From: Gemmatimonadales bacterium | GTDB lineage: Bacteria > Gemmatimonadota > Gemmatimonadetes > Gemmatimonadales > GWC2-71-9 | Assembly: GCA_025924275.1 (NCBI GenBank) | Contig: JAICEH010000052.1 | Location: forward strand, 1-11,073 | Length of the DNA stretch: 11,073 nt | Direction of reading: 5' to 3' | Part shown: piece after piece, positions 1-6,057 of the stretch | Numbering within the stretch: position 1 is the stretch's first letter | Layout of the letters: each line of letters opens with the position of its first letter | Notes under the pieces: model-generated | What the model saw: only the letters and a program-made list of their open reading frames with translations | Database searches by the model: none | What the model was told of the DNA's origin: nothing | Position numbers and translations under genes: made by a program

Positions 1-1077
1 GAGCGGCAGCGGCCCGGCCACGCCGGGCACCACCGTGTAGTCCTCGCCCACGGCGGCGGCAGCGGTGGCGGCGACCTGGGCGAGGGTGGCGCCCCGCAGG
101 TCGGCCCGGACGCCACGGGGCGCCACGTGCGGCCCCAGTGCGGCCACCCAGACCCACTCGGCACCCGCCACGCTGGCGCCGTGATCGGTCCATTTCGCGC
201 CGTCACCCCGCCCGTGATCCACCGTCACCAGGAGGGTGACGTTGCCCCGGACCGCGGGATGCGCGGCGAACGCTTCGTACAGCTCCCGGATCATCGCGTC
301 GTTCCGGTGCGCGGCGGCGAGGTACTGCCGGTAGTCGCCCGCGTGCGCCCACTCGTCGGTCTCGCCCAGCGCGACGTAGAGGACCCGGGGCGGCGTCGCG
401 GCCCACAGCCGGTCCAGCGCGCTCCGGTGGGTGAGCAGGTCGAACCGGGTCTCGCCCCAGAGCGGCGGCAGCAGGGCCGCCATGCGGGCGACCACGCTGT
501 CCTGGCCCGCCTCCACCGGGATGCCGCTCCGCTCCGCATTGACGATCCAGGGGAAGGCGTCCCAGGAGGCGGTCACCGCCACGCGACCGGCGAAGCCGGG
601 GCGGCCGGCCAGCCACTCGAGCACCGTCCGGTTGGGATTGGGCACCTTGTCGTTGGAGTCGATGCGATCGTCGGGGCTGCCGGTGAGCAGCTCGTTGTAT
701 CCCGGATAGGAGAAGTTCCTGCCGTTGGCCACCCGGACTCCGCCTCCGGCGGCCGCGTTCCCGAGGAGCTGGCCCCGGCGGGCCACCTCCCCCCAGAGGA
801 AGGGCATGAGGAGGCCCCGGCGCTCCGCCGGGCTCGGTCGCCACCAGGCCCGGGCCACCTCGGCGCTGTCCGCCCCCATCCAGACCACGGCCGAATCCGC
901 CCCGCCGAAGACCTCCTGCCACCGCAGCCCGTCGAGTGTCACGAGGAGGAGGTGGGGTGGCGCCGCCGGGAGGGGCCCGGCAGGCGGCGGCGGCGCCGCG
1001 GCGCAGGCCGCAAGGAGCGCCAGCGGCAGCTGGCGCAGTCGGCGCACGAAGGACTGGATGGTCGGCACTGGGCGCAT
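1..1077 (-). CDS. Alkaline-phosphatase-superfamily hydrolase, predicted lipoprotein (C-terminus cut by window edge)
   Basis: 359 codons are open from the ATG at 1077-1075 to the left edge, so the C-terminus is missing. The N-terminus has RR/R charges, a short hydrophobic stretch and a lipobox LLAAC with Cys25, so I infer an exported lipoprotein. The core begins with HLLLVTLDGLRWQEVFGG (Asp49, expected metal ligand). NFSYPGYNELLTG follows (Ser123 is a candidate nucleophile), then DDRIDSNDKVPNPN, ETDEW-H (Asp241, His245), TVDHGRG (Asp287, His288) and TDHG (His299). This metal-ligand order is that of the alkaline phosphatase/phosphoglycerate mutase superfamily. The VTLDGLRWQEVF subgroup is usually annotated only as 'alkaline phosphatase family' or 'phosphoglyceromutase', and the substrate is unknown. 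The start lies 32 bases after the glycosyltransferase stop with no clear ribosome binding site, so cotranscription is likely. No upstream in-frame start exists before the preceding stop. Confidence 0.86.
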   Translation of the reverse strand, partial: MRPVPTIQSFVRRLRQLPLALLAACAAAPPPPAGPLPAAPPHLLLVTLDGLRWQEVFGGADSAVVWMGADSAEVARAWWRPSPAERRGLLMPFLWGEVARRGQLLGNAAAGGGVRVANGRNFSYPGYNELLTGSPDDRIDSNDKVPNPNRTVLEWLAGRPGFAGRVAVTASWDAFPWIVNAERSGIPVEAGQDSVVARMAALLPPLWGETRFDLLTHRSALDRLWAATPPRVLYVALGETDEWAHAGDYRQYLAAAHRNDAMIRELYEAFAAHPAVRGNVTLLVTVDHGRGDGAKWTDHGASVAGAEWVWVAALGPHVAPRGVRADLRGATLAQVAATAAAAVGEDYTVVPGVAGPLPL

Positions 1078-1109
1078 TCTCGCGTGAAGTGGTGATCCCC
1101 GCTCCCTGC

Positions 1110-2225
1110 CTAGTACATCGACCAACCCGACTGCGACCCGTCCTGCGGCGCGGCGGGCGGCGGAGGCGGGGGCCGGTCGGCCTCCCGGGCCTCGCCCGCC
1201 GAGGGCGAGAGGGTGCGGCCCAGGACGTCGAAGACGTCGCTGGTGCGGATGGCCCGAAGGCAGAGGTGGTGCCCCTGGGGGCACTCGTCCTCCCCGCTGG
1301 CACTGCACGGGCGGCAGGGAAGTTCGCGCTCGATCACGGCGGCATGGGCGTGGTAGGGGAACGTCCCGCCGGTCCGCACGGTCGGGCCGAAGAGTCCCAC
1401 GGCCGGCGTTCCCACGCCGCTGGCGACGTGCAGCAGCCCGGTGTCGCCCACGATGAGCGCGGCGCATCGCGCGATCAGCGCGGCGGTCTCGAGCAGGTTC
1501 AGGTCCCCGGCGGCGCTCGCCGCCCGGGGTCCGCCCCGGAGCGCCACCTCGCTTGCGGTCGGGCTCTCCTCGACGCTTCCCACGACCACTGCGTCGGCCC
1601 CGGTGCGGACGATCCGTCGGACGAGCTCGCCCCAGTACTCGACCGGCCAGCGGCGGGTGCGGTGCGCCGAGCCCGGGGCGAAGGCCACGACTGGCCGGCC
1701 CTGGCCCAGCCCGGCGCGCTCCAGCCATTGCGCCGCGCGCGCGCGGGCCCGATCGCTCAGGAAGAGCTCCACGGGCCCGCCGTCGGGCTCGACGTCGAGC
1801 GTGCGCGCGGCGGCGAAGTACCGCTCGGCCAGCGAGCCGCCCCCTCCGTCGGCGCGCCAGGCCCGGCCGAAGAGCCATCGGGCGAGCCCCGCGTCGTCCA
1901 CCGTGGTCCAGCCGCCGGGCACCAGCGCCCGGAGTGCCCGGGTGCGGAGGGTGTCCTCCAGGTCAATCAGGTGGCTGAACCCGCGGGTGCGGAGGGTGGG
2001 GGCGAGGTCGCGCAGGGAGGCGTCGGCGCCGAGCGGGATGACCTCGTCCACCCGGTGGTTCTCGGCCACGAGCTGCCCCAGGCGGCTGGCCGTGAGGACC
2101 GCGACGTGCGCCTGGGGATGGCGCGCCCGGATGGCGCGGATCAGCGGGGTCGCGAGCAACAGCTCGCTCACCCCCCGGAGCCGGAGGACGAGCACCTTCG
2201 GTGGGGCGAGGACGACGGGGGTCAC
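1110..2225 (-). CDS. Glycosyltransferase family 9 protein (LPS heptosyltransferase-like)
   Basis: This 371-residue protein has the GT-B fold signature of ADP-heptose:LPS heptosyltransferases, cytoplasmic enzymes that add heptose to lipopolysaccharide core. The N-terminal domain opens with VLVLRLRGVSELLLATPLIRAI (11-32 region). The C-terminal domain begins at APGSAHRTRRWP (183-194), and the donor-binding stretch is GDTGLLHVAS-VGTPAVGLFGPT (260-282; Asp261, His266). The family's Cys cluster is present as Cys304, Cys307, Cys315 and Cys322 around CPQGHHLCL. Two things are odd. The usual catalytic 'GD' after the first Arg reads Ser20-Glu21. A Pro-rich tail of about 25 residues (PPPPPP at 352-357) extends past the fold. 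The start is a GTG with no Shine-Dalgarno but a TAGATT hexamer six bases upstream. It is the first gene of a two-gene unit with the AP-superfamily lipoprotein. The family is sure; the acceptor and donor sugars are not. Confidence 0.93.
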   Translation of the reverse strand: MTPVVLAPPKVLVLRLRGVSELLLATPLIRAIRARHPQAHVAVLTASRLGQLVAENHRVDEVIPLGADASLRDLAPTLRTRGFSHLIDLEDTLRTRALRALVPGGWTTVDDAGLARWLFGRAWRADGGGGSLAERYFAAARTLDVEPDGGPVELFLSDRARARAAQWLERAGLGQGRPVVAFAPGSAHRTRRWPVEYWGELVRRIVRTGADAVVVGSVEESPTASEVALRGGPRAASAAGDLNLLETAALIARCAALIVGDTGLLHVASGVGTPAVGLFGPTVRTGGTFPYHAHAAVIERELPCRPCSASGEDECPQGHHLCLRAIRTSDVFDVLGRTLSPSAGEAREADRPPPPPPAAPQDGSQSGWSMY

Positions 2226-2231
2226 GAGGAT

Positions 2232-2237
2232 AATCTA
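2232..2237 (-). promoter_or_regulatory. -10 element TAGATT for a leaderless GT9 transcript
   Basis: On the minus strand TAGATT is followed by six bases (ATCCTC) and then the GTG start. No Shine-Dalgarno precedes the GTG. The TANNNT-N6-start layout is that of leaderless promoters known from Deinococcus and Actinobacteria. No convincing -35 hexamer is seen; the -35 zone falls in the CGGACCGA tandem repeat region. The same spacing recurs before two other genes in this window. Confidence 0.55.
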
Positions 2238-2241
2238 CCTG

Positions 2242-2257
2242 CGGACCGACGGACCGA
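2242..2257. repeat. Two exact tandem copies of CGGACCGA
   Basis: An 8-base unit is repeated twice, with a degenerate third copy (TGGGCCGA) immediately after. It sits in the divergent spacer just upstream of the predicted GT9 -10 element, where an activator or repressor could bind. The function is unproven; it could be chance in GC-rich DNA. Confidence 0.4.
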
Positions 2258-2267
2258 TGGGCCGACA

Positions 2268-2289
2268 GGGCGGCGGGGAAGGGAGGGGG
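2268..2289 (+). other. G-quadruplex motif in divergent promoter region
   Basis: Four G-runs lie on the plus strand: GGG (2268-2270), GGGG (2275-2278), GGG (2281-2283) and GGGGG (2285-2289), with loops CGGC, AA and A. The pattern fits the G3+N1-7 rule for intramolecular quadruplexes. It lies between the divergent GT9 gene and the small membrane-protein gene. The sequence match is certain; any regulatory role is inference. Confidence 0.5.
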
Positions 2290-2356
2290 TGGCTTGCCCG
2301 GCGGGGTACGGGTCGCGAGGTTGGATGGGCAAGGCCACGCGCACCCCCCCGAGGCG

Positions 2357-2515
2357 ATGGTCGAATACGCCCTGCTCAACGCCGGCACCGCCCTCAAGAC
2401 GTTCGGGACGAACGCCTACCGGTTCATCACCACGCTGGACTGGCGCATCATCCTCGCGCTCGCCTGCGTGGTCGTGCTGATGGCGTGGTACACCCGGCCC
2501 AAGACGAGGATGTGA
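2357..2515 (+). CDS. Small single-pass membrane protein, function unknown
   Basis: The 52-residue product has an amphipathic N-terminal part (MVEYALLNAGTALKTFG), an aromatic/charged hinge (TTLDWR, about 25-30) and one hydrophobic helix (about IILALACVVVLMAWYT, 31-46). A short basic tail (RPKTRM) follows, suggesting a bitopic inner-membrane protein with a cytoplasmic C-terminus. The start is uncertain. The ATG at 2357 has GAGG only two bases upstream. In-frame TTG codons at 2321 and 2294 (the latter with GGGAGGGGG just before it) would add Gly/His-rich residues that do not look like coding sequence. The stop is 20 bases before the LOG start, so the two may be cotranscribed, although LOG has its own -10 in the gap. 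I do not recognise the family. The hydrophobic, low-Arg composition in such GC-rich DNA argues that it is real. Confidence 0.55.
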   Translation: MVEYALLNAGTALKTFGTNAYRFITTLDWRIILALACVVVLMAWYTRPKTRM

Positions 2516-2523
2516 GCCGGCTG

Positions 2524-2529
2524 TAGATT
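2524..2529 (+). promoter_or_regulatory. -10 element TAGATT for a leaderless LOG transcript
   Basis: TAGATT is followed by exactly six bases (CTCCGG) and the ATG at 2536, with no Shine-Dalgarno. It lies in the 20-base gap after the small membrane-protein gene. A weak -35 candidate (AAGACG, sharing GAC with the consensus) sits 17 bases upstream inside that gene. Hexamer and spacing are identical to those before the GT9 gene. Confidence 0.55.
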
Positions 2530-2535
2530 CTCCGG

Positions 2536-3348
2536 ATGACCGATTCCCGCCCACCGGCGCCCGAGGAACCCCCCGGCCTCGGCGCCACCGTGCAGGACTG
2601 GCTCACCCGCCCGATAGACCAGGACATCGTCGAATGGCTCGAAGGGCCGCGCTCGCGGCTCTCCGAGCTCAAGCGGGTCGGCCGGATCGCCGCCGAGTTC
2701 GTCCGCGGCTTTCGGGTGCTCCATTTCGTCGGGCCGTGCGTCACCGTGTTCGGCTCGGCGCGCTTCCCGGCCGGGCACCGCTACTACGAGCTGGCGCGGA
2801 GCCTCGGCGGGGCCATCGCCCGGACCGGGCAGACCGTGATGACCGGTGGCGGACCCGGCATCATGGAGGCGGCGAACCGGGGGGCGAAGGAGGCGGGCGG
2901 GCGCTCGGTCGGCTGCAACATCCAGCTGCCTCACGAGCAGCAGCACAACGACTACCTCGACACCTGGGTCACCTTCCGGTACTTCTTCGTCCGCAAGGTG
3001 ATGCTGGTGAAGTACAGCACCGCCTTCGTGGTGCTGCCCGGCGGCTTCGGCACGCTCGACGAGCTGTTCGAGGCCCTCACCCTGGTGCAGACCAAGAAGA
3101 TCGAATCCTTCCCCGTGATCCTGATGGGGACGGAGTACTGGGCGCCGCTGCTCGCCTTCCTGCACGACACGCTGGTGGTGGCGGGGACGGTGGATGCGGC
3201 CGACCTCGGGCTCCTGACGGTGACCGACTCGCCGGAGGAGGCGGCGGAGGTGATCCGCCGCCGGAGCCCGCCCCGGACGGCCGAGTGGGAGACCGCGCCA
3301 AGGCCCCGGCGGACCCTGGGGGAACCGCGGCAGCCGGTCGGCCCGTAG
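2536..3348 (+). CDS. LOG-family (TIGR00730) nucleotide 5'-monophosphate phosphoribohydrolase
   Basis: This is a 270-residue Rossmann-fold protein. It has an N-terminal helical extension of about 60 residues and then VTVFGSARFP (69-78). Next come the nucleotide-binding GGGPGIMEAANRG (104-116), the conserved Arg-Lys of FVRK (Arg153) and the family hallmark PGGFGTLDELFE (168-179, Glu176 catalytic). LOG proteins release free base and ribose 5-phosphate from AMP-type nucleotides. Plant and some actinobacterial members make cytokinins, while many bacterial members are general purine nucleotide nucleosidases, so calling this cytokinin synthesis would be unjustified. The C-terminal 30 residues are Pro/Arg-rich and probably disordered. 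The enzyme is cytoplasmic, probably dimeric. The ATG is supported by the TAGATT-N6 layout and by the protein family. It converges on the metalloprotease gene with six bases between stops. Confidence 0.96.
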   Translation: MTDSRPPAPEEPPGLGATVQDWLTRPIDQDIVEWLEGPRSRLSELKRVGRIAAEFVRGFRVLHFVGPCVTVFGSARFPAGHRYYELARSLGGAIARTGQTVMTGGGPGIMEAANRGAKEAGGRSVGCNIQLPHEQQHNDYLDTWVTFRYFFVRKVMLVKYSTAFVVLPGGFGTLDELFEALTLVQTKKIESFPVILMGTEYWAPLLAFLHDTLVVAGTVDAADLGLLTVTDSPEEAAEVIRRRSPPRTAEWETAPRPRRTLGEPRQPVGP

Positions 3349-3358
3349 CTTCCGCTAC
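3345..3358. terminator. Short hairpin joining the two convergent stop codons
   Basis: GTAGC-TTCC-GCTAC is a perfect 5-base stem with a 4-base loop. The left arm contains the LOG stop (TAG, 3346-3348) and the right arm the stop of the minus-strand metalloprotease (3355-3357). Read on the minus strand the loop is GGAA, a GNRA tetraloop. There is no T-run, so it is not a classical intrinsic terminator, but it is the only structure available between two genes separated by six bases. Confidence 0.3.
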
Positions 3359-5853
3359 CGCACCCGCACGCGGGCCGAACGCACCCCGTCGGACAGGGTC
3401 ACGTCCAGGTCGCCCCGCGGTGCGGCCACCTCGGCCTCGCCGCCGCTCCGCACGATCGCCAGCACCTCGCCGGTGGCGGCGTCCCGCACCATCGCCGCGC
3501 CGAAGCGGGACGGATCCCACCGGATCCGCGTCCGGCCGCCGGCGCGTTCCAGCGTCGGGTCCGGCGGCGTGACGCGGGCGCCCGGGGGGAGCGGGGTGGC
3601 GCGGCGCTCGGCCGTGCCGGCCGGTCCGCTCACGCGCAGGGCCGCCAGGCGCCCCCGGCGGGCCTCGTCGAGCGGCAGGACGAAGGCGAAGGTGCGCGGT
3701 TCTCCCGGGAGGTCTGCCACCGGGGTGGCGGAGAACCGCCGGGCCGAGACCCGCCCACCTGCCTCGTCGAGTCCCTCGACGATCCACTCGCCCCGGTCGG
3801 GGGTCGCCGGCGCGATCACCGCGAAGGCGGGCTCGAGCACCACCTGGCCGTCCTCGATCCGTCCCCAGATGAGCACGCCCTCCACCGTCGGGCCCTGCAC
3901 CGCATAGCTGACGGTCGCCCGGAAGTCGAGCACGCCCTCGTACATGTGGTCGCTGATCCACTGCGGATCGCAGTAGCTCATGACGTCGCGGTAGACGGAG
4001 GGCTCCCGCAGCGCGTTCGCCACGTGGTCCCACCCCCATTGACCGATGGAGGTGGACGAGTACGGGTAGGAAAAGTCGAGGCTCGAGGGGTCGGGTCCGC
4101 CGCAGTTCACGTGGCGCCGGCCGAAGTTGTGTCCCCACTCGTGGGCCGCCACCTCGGCCCCGCTGGGCAGGTGGTCCCATCCCAGGGCCGCGCGGTCCAC
4201 CTGGTCGGACCCGGAGGAGGGCAGGTACCCGATGCCCGCCACGCCGGAGGTGTAGCCGACGTCGGCCACGCCGTAGTAGTACCGCGTGCTGCCCTCGGCG
4301 AGCTTGAGCGCCTGCACTTCCGAGAGCATGGTGGTCCACCCGCCACCCCCGCTCGTCAGGATGGTCTGGGTCGAGTAGGGCGCGCGGATCGTGGCGTCCA
4401 CCTGGTTGAGCGGGTGGATCCGCCGGGTGAAGTCCAGCCACTGGGAGAGGTTCCCCGCGGAGACGTTGCCGGTCGGGGTCCCGGGCTTGGCCGCCTGGGT
4501 GATCGGCACCATCGTCACGTTGAACGATGGCGTGGTCGTGACCGCGAGCGCGCCGGTCTGCCCGGGCGGGAGCGACCCGTTGTCGCTCTCTGCCGACTCC
4601 GCGACCGCGTTGGCCGGGTCGACCAGCACCTCGACCGTCATCCCCGGCTGCAGGAAGCCCGCCGGGAGCAGCACGTTCCAGGAGCTGGACAGGCTCGCTT
4701 CGTTCACGGCGAGCGGCACCGACGCGCCCGGGGCCGGGAGGAGGTCCTCGCGAACCTGCGTGACCCCCTGGAAGAACCGCACGCGCACCTGCGGCTGCAC
4801 CGCATTCGCCTCGTTGGCCAGCACGAACACCCGCACCAGCGCCGGGCGCGCGGCCACCAGCGCCACGCCGTTGTTCGGCCGCTGCACCGACTGGGTGATG
4901 TAGAAGCGCCCGATGCTCAGGTTGAACGTCTCGCCCGAGGCGCTCGCGTAGGTCACCGTGGCCTGGCTCTGGGCGCCGTCGTTCACCGCGACCTGCTGCG
5001 TGGTGGGCGTGGGGTTGAAGACGTCGGGCCCCTGCGTCGCCGTGGCCGCGGTGATCGTGTACGTGCCGGACTCGGGCGGCATCAGGGTGGTCGTGGCGGT
5101 CACCGCCTGGTTGTACCCGCCCGGGCCGGTGACCGTGATGTTGGCCGGGATGGCCACGGGCAGGCCGCTGACCGTGATCCGGAGGCTCCCGGCCAGGGGC
5201 GCGTACGCGACGGTGGCGGAGGCCGGTGTGTACCCGGCCACCACGCTGATCGACTGATTCCGGGGGGCGCCAGGATAGGTGGTCCCGCCGGCCTCGATGG
5301 TGTCGGCCGTTACCGTGTAGCTGCCCGGGTTGAGTTTCGAGAGGGTGGCGCTCGCCGCGAGCGTCTGCGCGAACGCTCCCCCCACCCGCTGCACCAGCAC
5401 CGACGCCGCCACGCCGGACGGCAGGCCGGAGATGCCCACCGCGATCCTCCCGGTGGCGGGTGCGTAGCCCACCGCCGCGGCCTTGCTCTCCGCCTCCGCG
5501 ACGGTGACGCTCTGGCTCAACGGGGTCGGCGCGAAGCGCACGGTGTCATTCTCGACGCCGGTGGCCGCGATCGCGTAGGTGCCCGGGTTCAGGTTGGTGA
5601 GCGCCCCCGAGGCCGTCAGGGTCCGCTGGAAACCGCCGGGGCCCGTGACCGTGAGGCTGCCGGACGTCCCGGACGGGAGGCCGGAGACGGTCACCTGGAT
5701 CTGGGCCCGATCGGGATCGGTTCCCCCCCCGCCTCCGCCCCCCCCGCAGGCTGCGAGCAGCAGCGCGACCAGCCCGGCCCCGCCGCCGGCCGCGCGAGTC
5801 GCCATCGCCGTGGCGGCGGGAGCGTGGTGGGCGCGGCGAAGCATCAGCGGCAT
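3355..5853 (-). CDS. Secreted lipoprotein metzincin-type zinc metalloprotease with three tandem beta-domain repeats
   Basis: The 832-residue product has a signal peptide with lipobox LAAC (Cys36) and an eight-Gly linker. Three related domains of about 86 residues follow (52-136, 137-223, 224-310), each opening with a V-GLP motif and carrying a GTY/GSY turn, resembling PEGA/carboxypeptidase-regulatory-like beta repeats. A CARDB-like segment lies at about 325-425. The catalytic part has HEWGHNFGRRH (His571, Glu572, His575, His581), the HExxHxxGxxH zinc signature, and a Met-turn DVMSYC (Met625). A beta-rich C-terminal region (about 640-832) ends the protein. I infer an enzyme anchored in the outer membrane or exported to the surface that degrades extracellular or envelope protein. 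The peptidase family cannot be fixed by eye. ATGs at 5853 and 5844 are both possible starts, and no clear Shine-Dalgarno is seen. The frame is open further upstream but there becomes the antisense of another gene. Confidence 0.9.
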   Translation of the reverse strand: MPLMLRRAHHAPAATAMATRAAGGGAGLVALLLAACGGGGGGGGTDPDRAQIQVTVSGLPSGTSGSLTVTGPGGFQRTLTASGALTNLNPGTYAIAATGVENDTVRFAPTPLSQSVTVAEAESKAAAVGYAPATGRIAVGISGLPSGVAASVLVQRVGGAFAQTLAASATLSKLNPGSYTVTADTIEAGGTTYPGAPRNQSISVVAGYTPASATVAYAPLAGSLRITVSGLPVAIPANITVTGPGGYNQAVTATTTLMPPESGTYTITAATATQGPDVFNPTPTTQQVAVNDGAQSQATVTYASASGETFNLSIGRFYITQSVQRPNNGVALVAARPALVRVFVLANEANAVQPQVRVRFFQGVTQVREDLLPAPGASVPLAVNEASLSSSWNVLLPAGFLQPGMTVEVLVDPANAVAESAESDNGSLPPGQTGALAVTTTPSFNVTMVPITQAAKPGTPTGNVSAGNLSQWLDFTRRIHPLNQVDATIRAPYSTQTILTSGGGGWTTMLSEVQALKLAEGSTRYYYGVADVGYTSGVAGIGYLPSSGSDQVDRAALGWDHLPSGAEVAAHEWGHNFGRRHVNCGGPDPSSLDFSYPYSSTSIGQWGWDHVANALREPSVYRDVMSYCDPQWISDHMYEGVLDFRATVSYAVQGPTVEGVLIWGRIEDGQVVLEPAFAVIAPATPDRGEWIVEGLDEAGGRVSARRFSATPVADLPGEPRTFAFVLPLDEARRGRLAALRVSGPAGTAERRATPLPPGARVTPPDPTLERAGGRTRIRWDPSRFGAAMVRDAATGEVLAIVRSGGEAEVAAPRGDLDVTLSDGVRSARVRVR
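4924..5700 (-). repeat. Three tandem domain repeats within the metalloprotease
   Basis: These are protein-level repeats of 85-87 residues at residues 52-136, 137-223 and 224-310. Shared landmarks are an opening V/ISGLP, GPGGF/GPGGY about 20 residues later (VGGAF in copy 2), LNPGTY/LNPGSY/ESGTY near residue 40, a Pro-rich PTP/GAP turn near 60 and a closing alternating-hydrophobic strand ending in YAP/YAS. They are likely beta-sandwich spacer or adhesion modules between the lipid anchor and the catalytic domain. Confidence 0.8.
5723..5745 (-). repeat. Paired 8-base homopolymer tracts encoding the polyglycine linker
   Basis: Two runs of eight C (plus strand, 5723-5730 and 5738-5745), separated by seven bases, encode the eight Gly directly after the lipidated Cys36 of the metalloprotease. 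Homopolymer tracts of this length near the start of a surface-protein gene can slip and switch the frame. They are also simply what a Gly linker looks like in this base composition. Confidence 0.6.
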
Positions 5854-5927
5854 ATGGAGTTGCTCGCGGGGATGGAGCGGCGGGACTGTCCCAACCGGGC
5901 CGGTCCTCTGGCGTTGGCTCTTCGCAA

Positions 5928-5957
5928 GATAAAGGCCCCGACGGCCGGCCGGGACAA
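5928..5957 (-). promoter_or_regulatory. Possible promoter for the metalloprotease
   Basis: On the minus strand TTGTCC (5957-5952, four of six consensus -35 bases) is followed after 18 bases by TTTATC (5933-5928), a weak -10. It would give a leader of roughly 65-70 bases before the ATG at 5853. It stands out as one of the few A/T-rich spots in the 204-base divergent spacer (5854-6057). The evidence is weak. Confidence 0.3.
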
Positions 5958-6046
5958 GGGAGGGGAACCTTGCCGCAACGGACCGACGCGCCGGGGCATC
6001 CAACACAGGAGACGCCCCGACGACGCCATGGTGCACGCCGACCACC

Positions 6047-6052
6047 AGGAGG
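6047..6052 (+). promoter_or_regulatory. Consensus Shine-Dalgarno AGGAGG
   Basis: AGGAGG lies five bases before the ATG at 6058. It decides that start over the in-frame ATG at 6028, which would add ten residues ahead of a clear signal peptide and lacks a well-placed site. It is the only perfect Shine-Dalgarno seen before any gene in the window. Confidence 0.85.
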
Positions 6053-6057
6053 CCAGG

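Noticed and set aside
203..1303. A 366-codon minus-strand frame in another phase of the AP-family gene
   Set aside because: Very Arg/Gly/Pro-rich and overlaps both real genes; the phase with lipobox and metal ligands is the coding one.
2294..2356. TTG start with GGGAGGGGG giving a 73-residue version of the small membrane protein
   Set aside because: The added 21 residues are low-complexity and the purine run is part of a G-quadruplex motif; the ATG at 2357 is preferred, though not proven.
936..2480. A 514-codon plus-strand frame over the AP-family and GT9 genes
   Set aside because: Shadow composition, and the opposite strand carries two recognisable conserved proteins.
5992..6019. CGGGGC-N16-GCCCCG inverted repeat upstream of the small helical-protein gene
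   Set aside because: Six-base stem with a 16-base loop; too weak to call.
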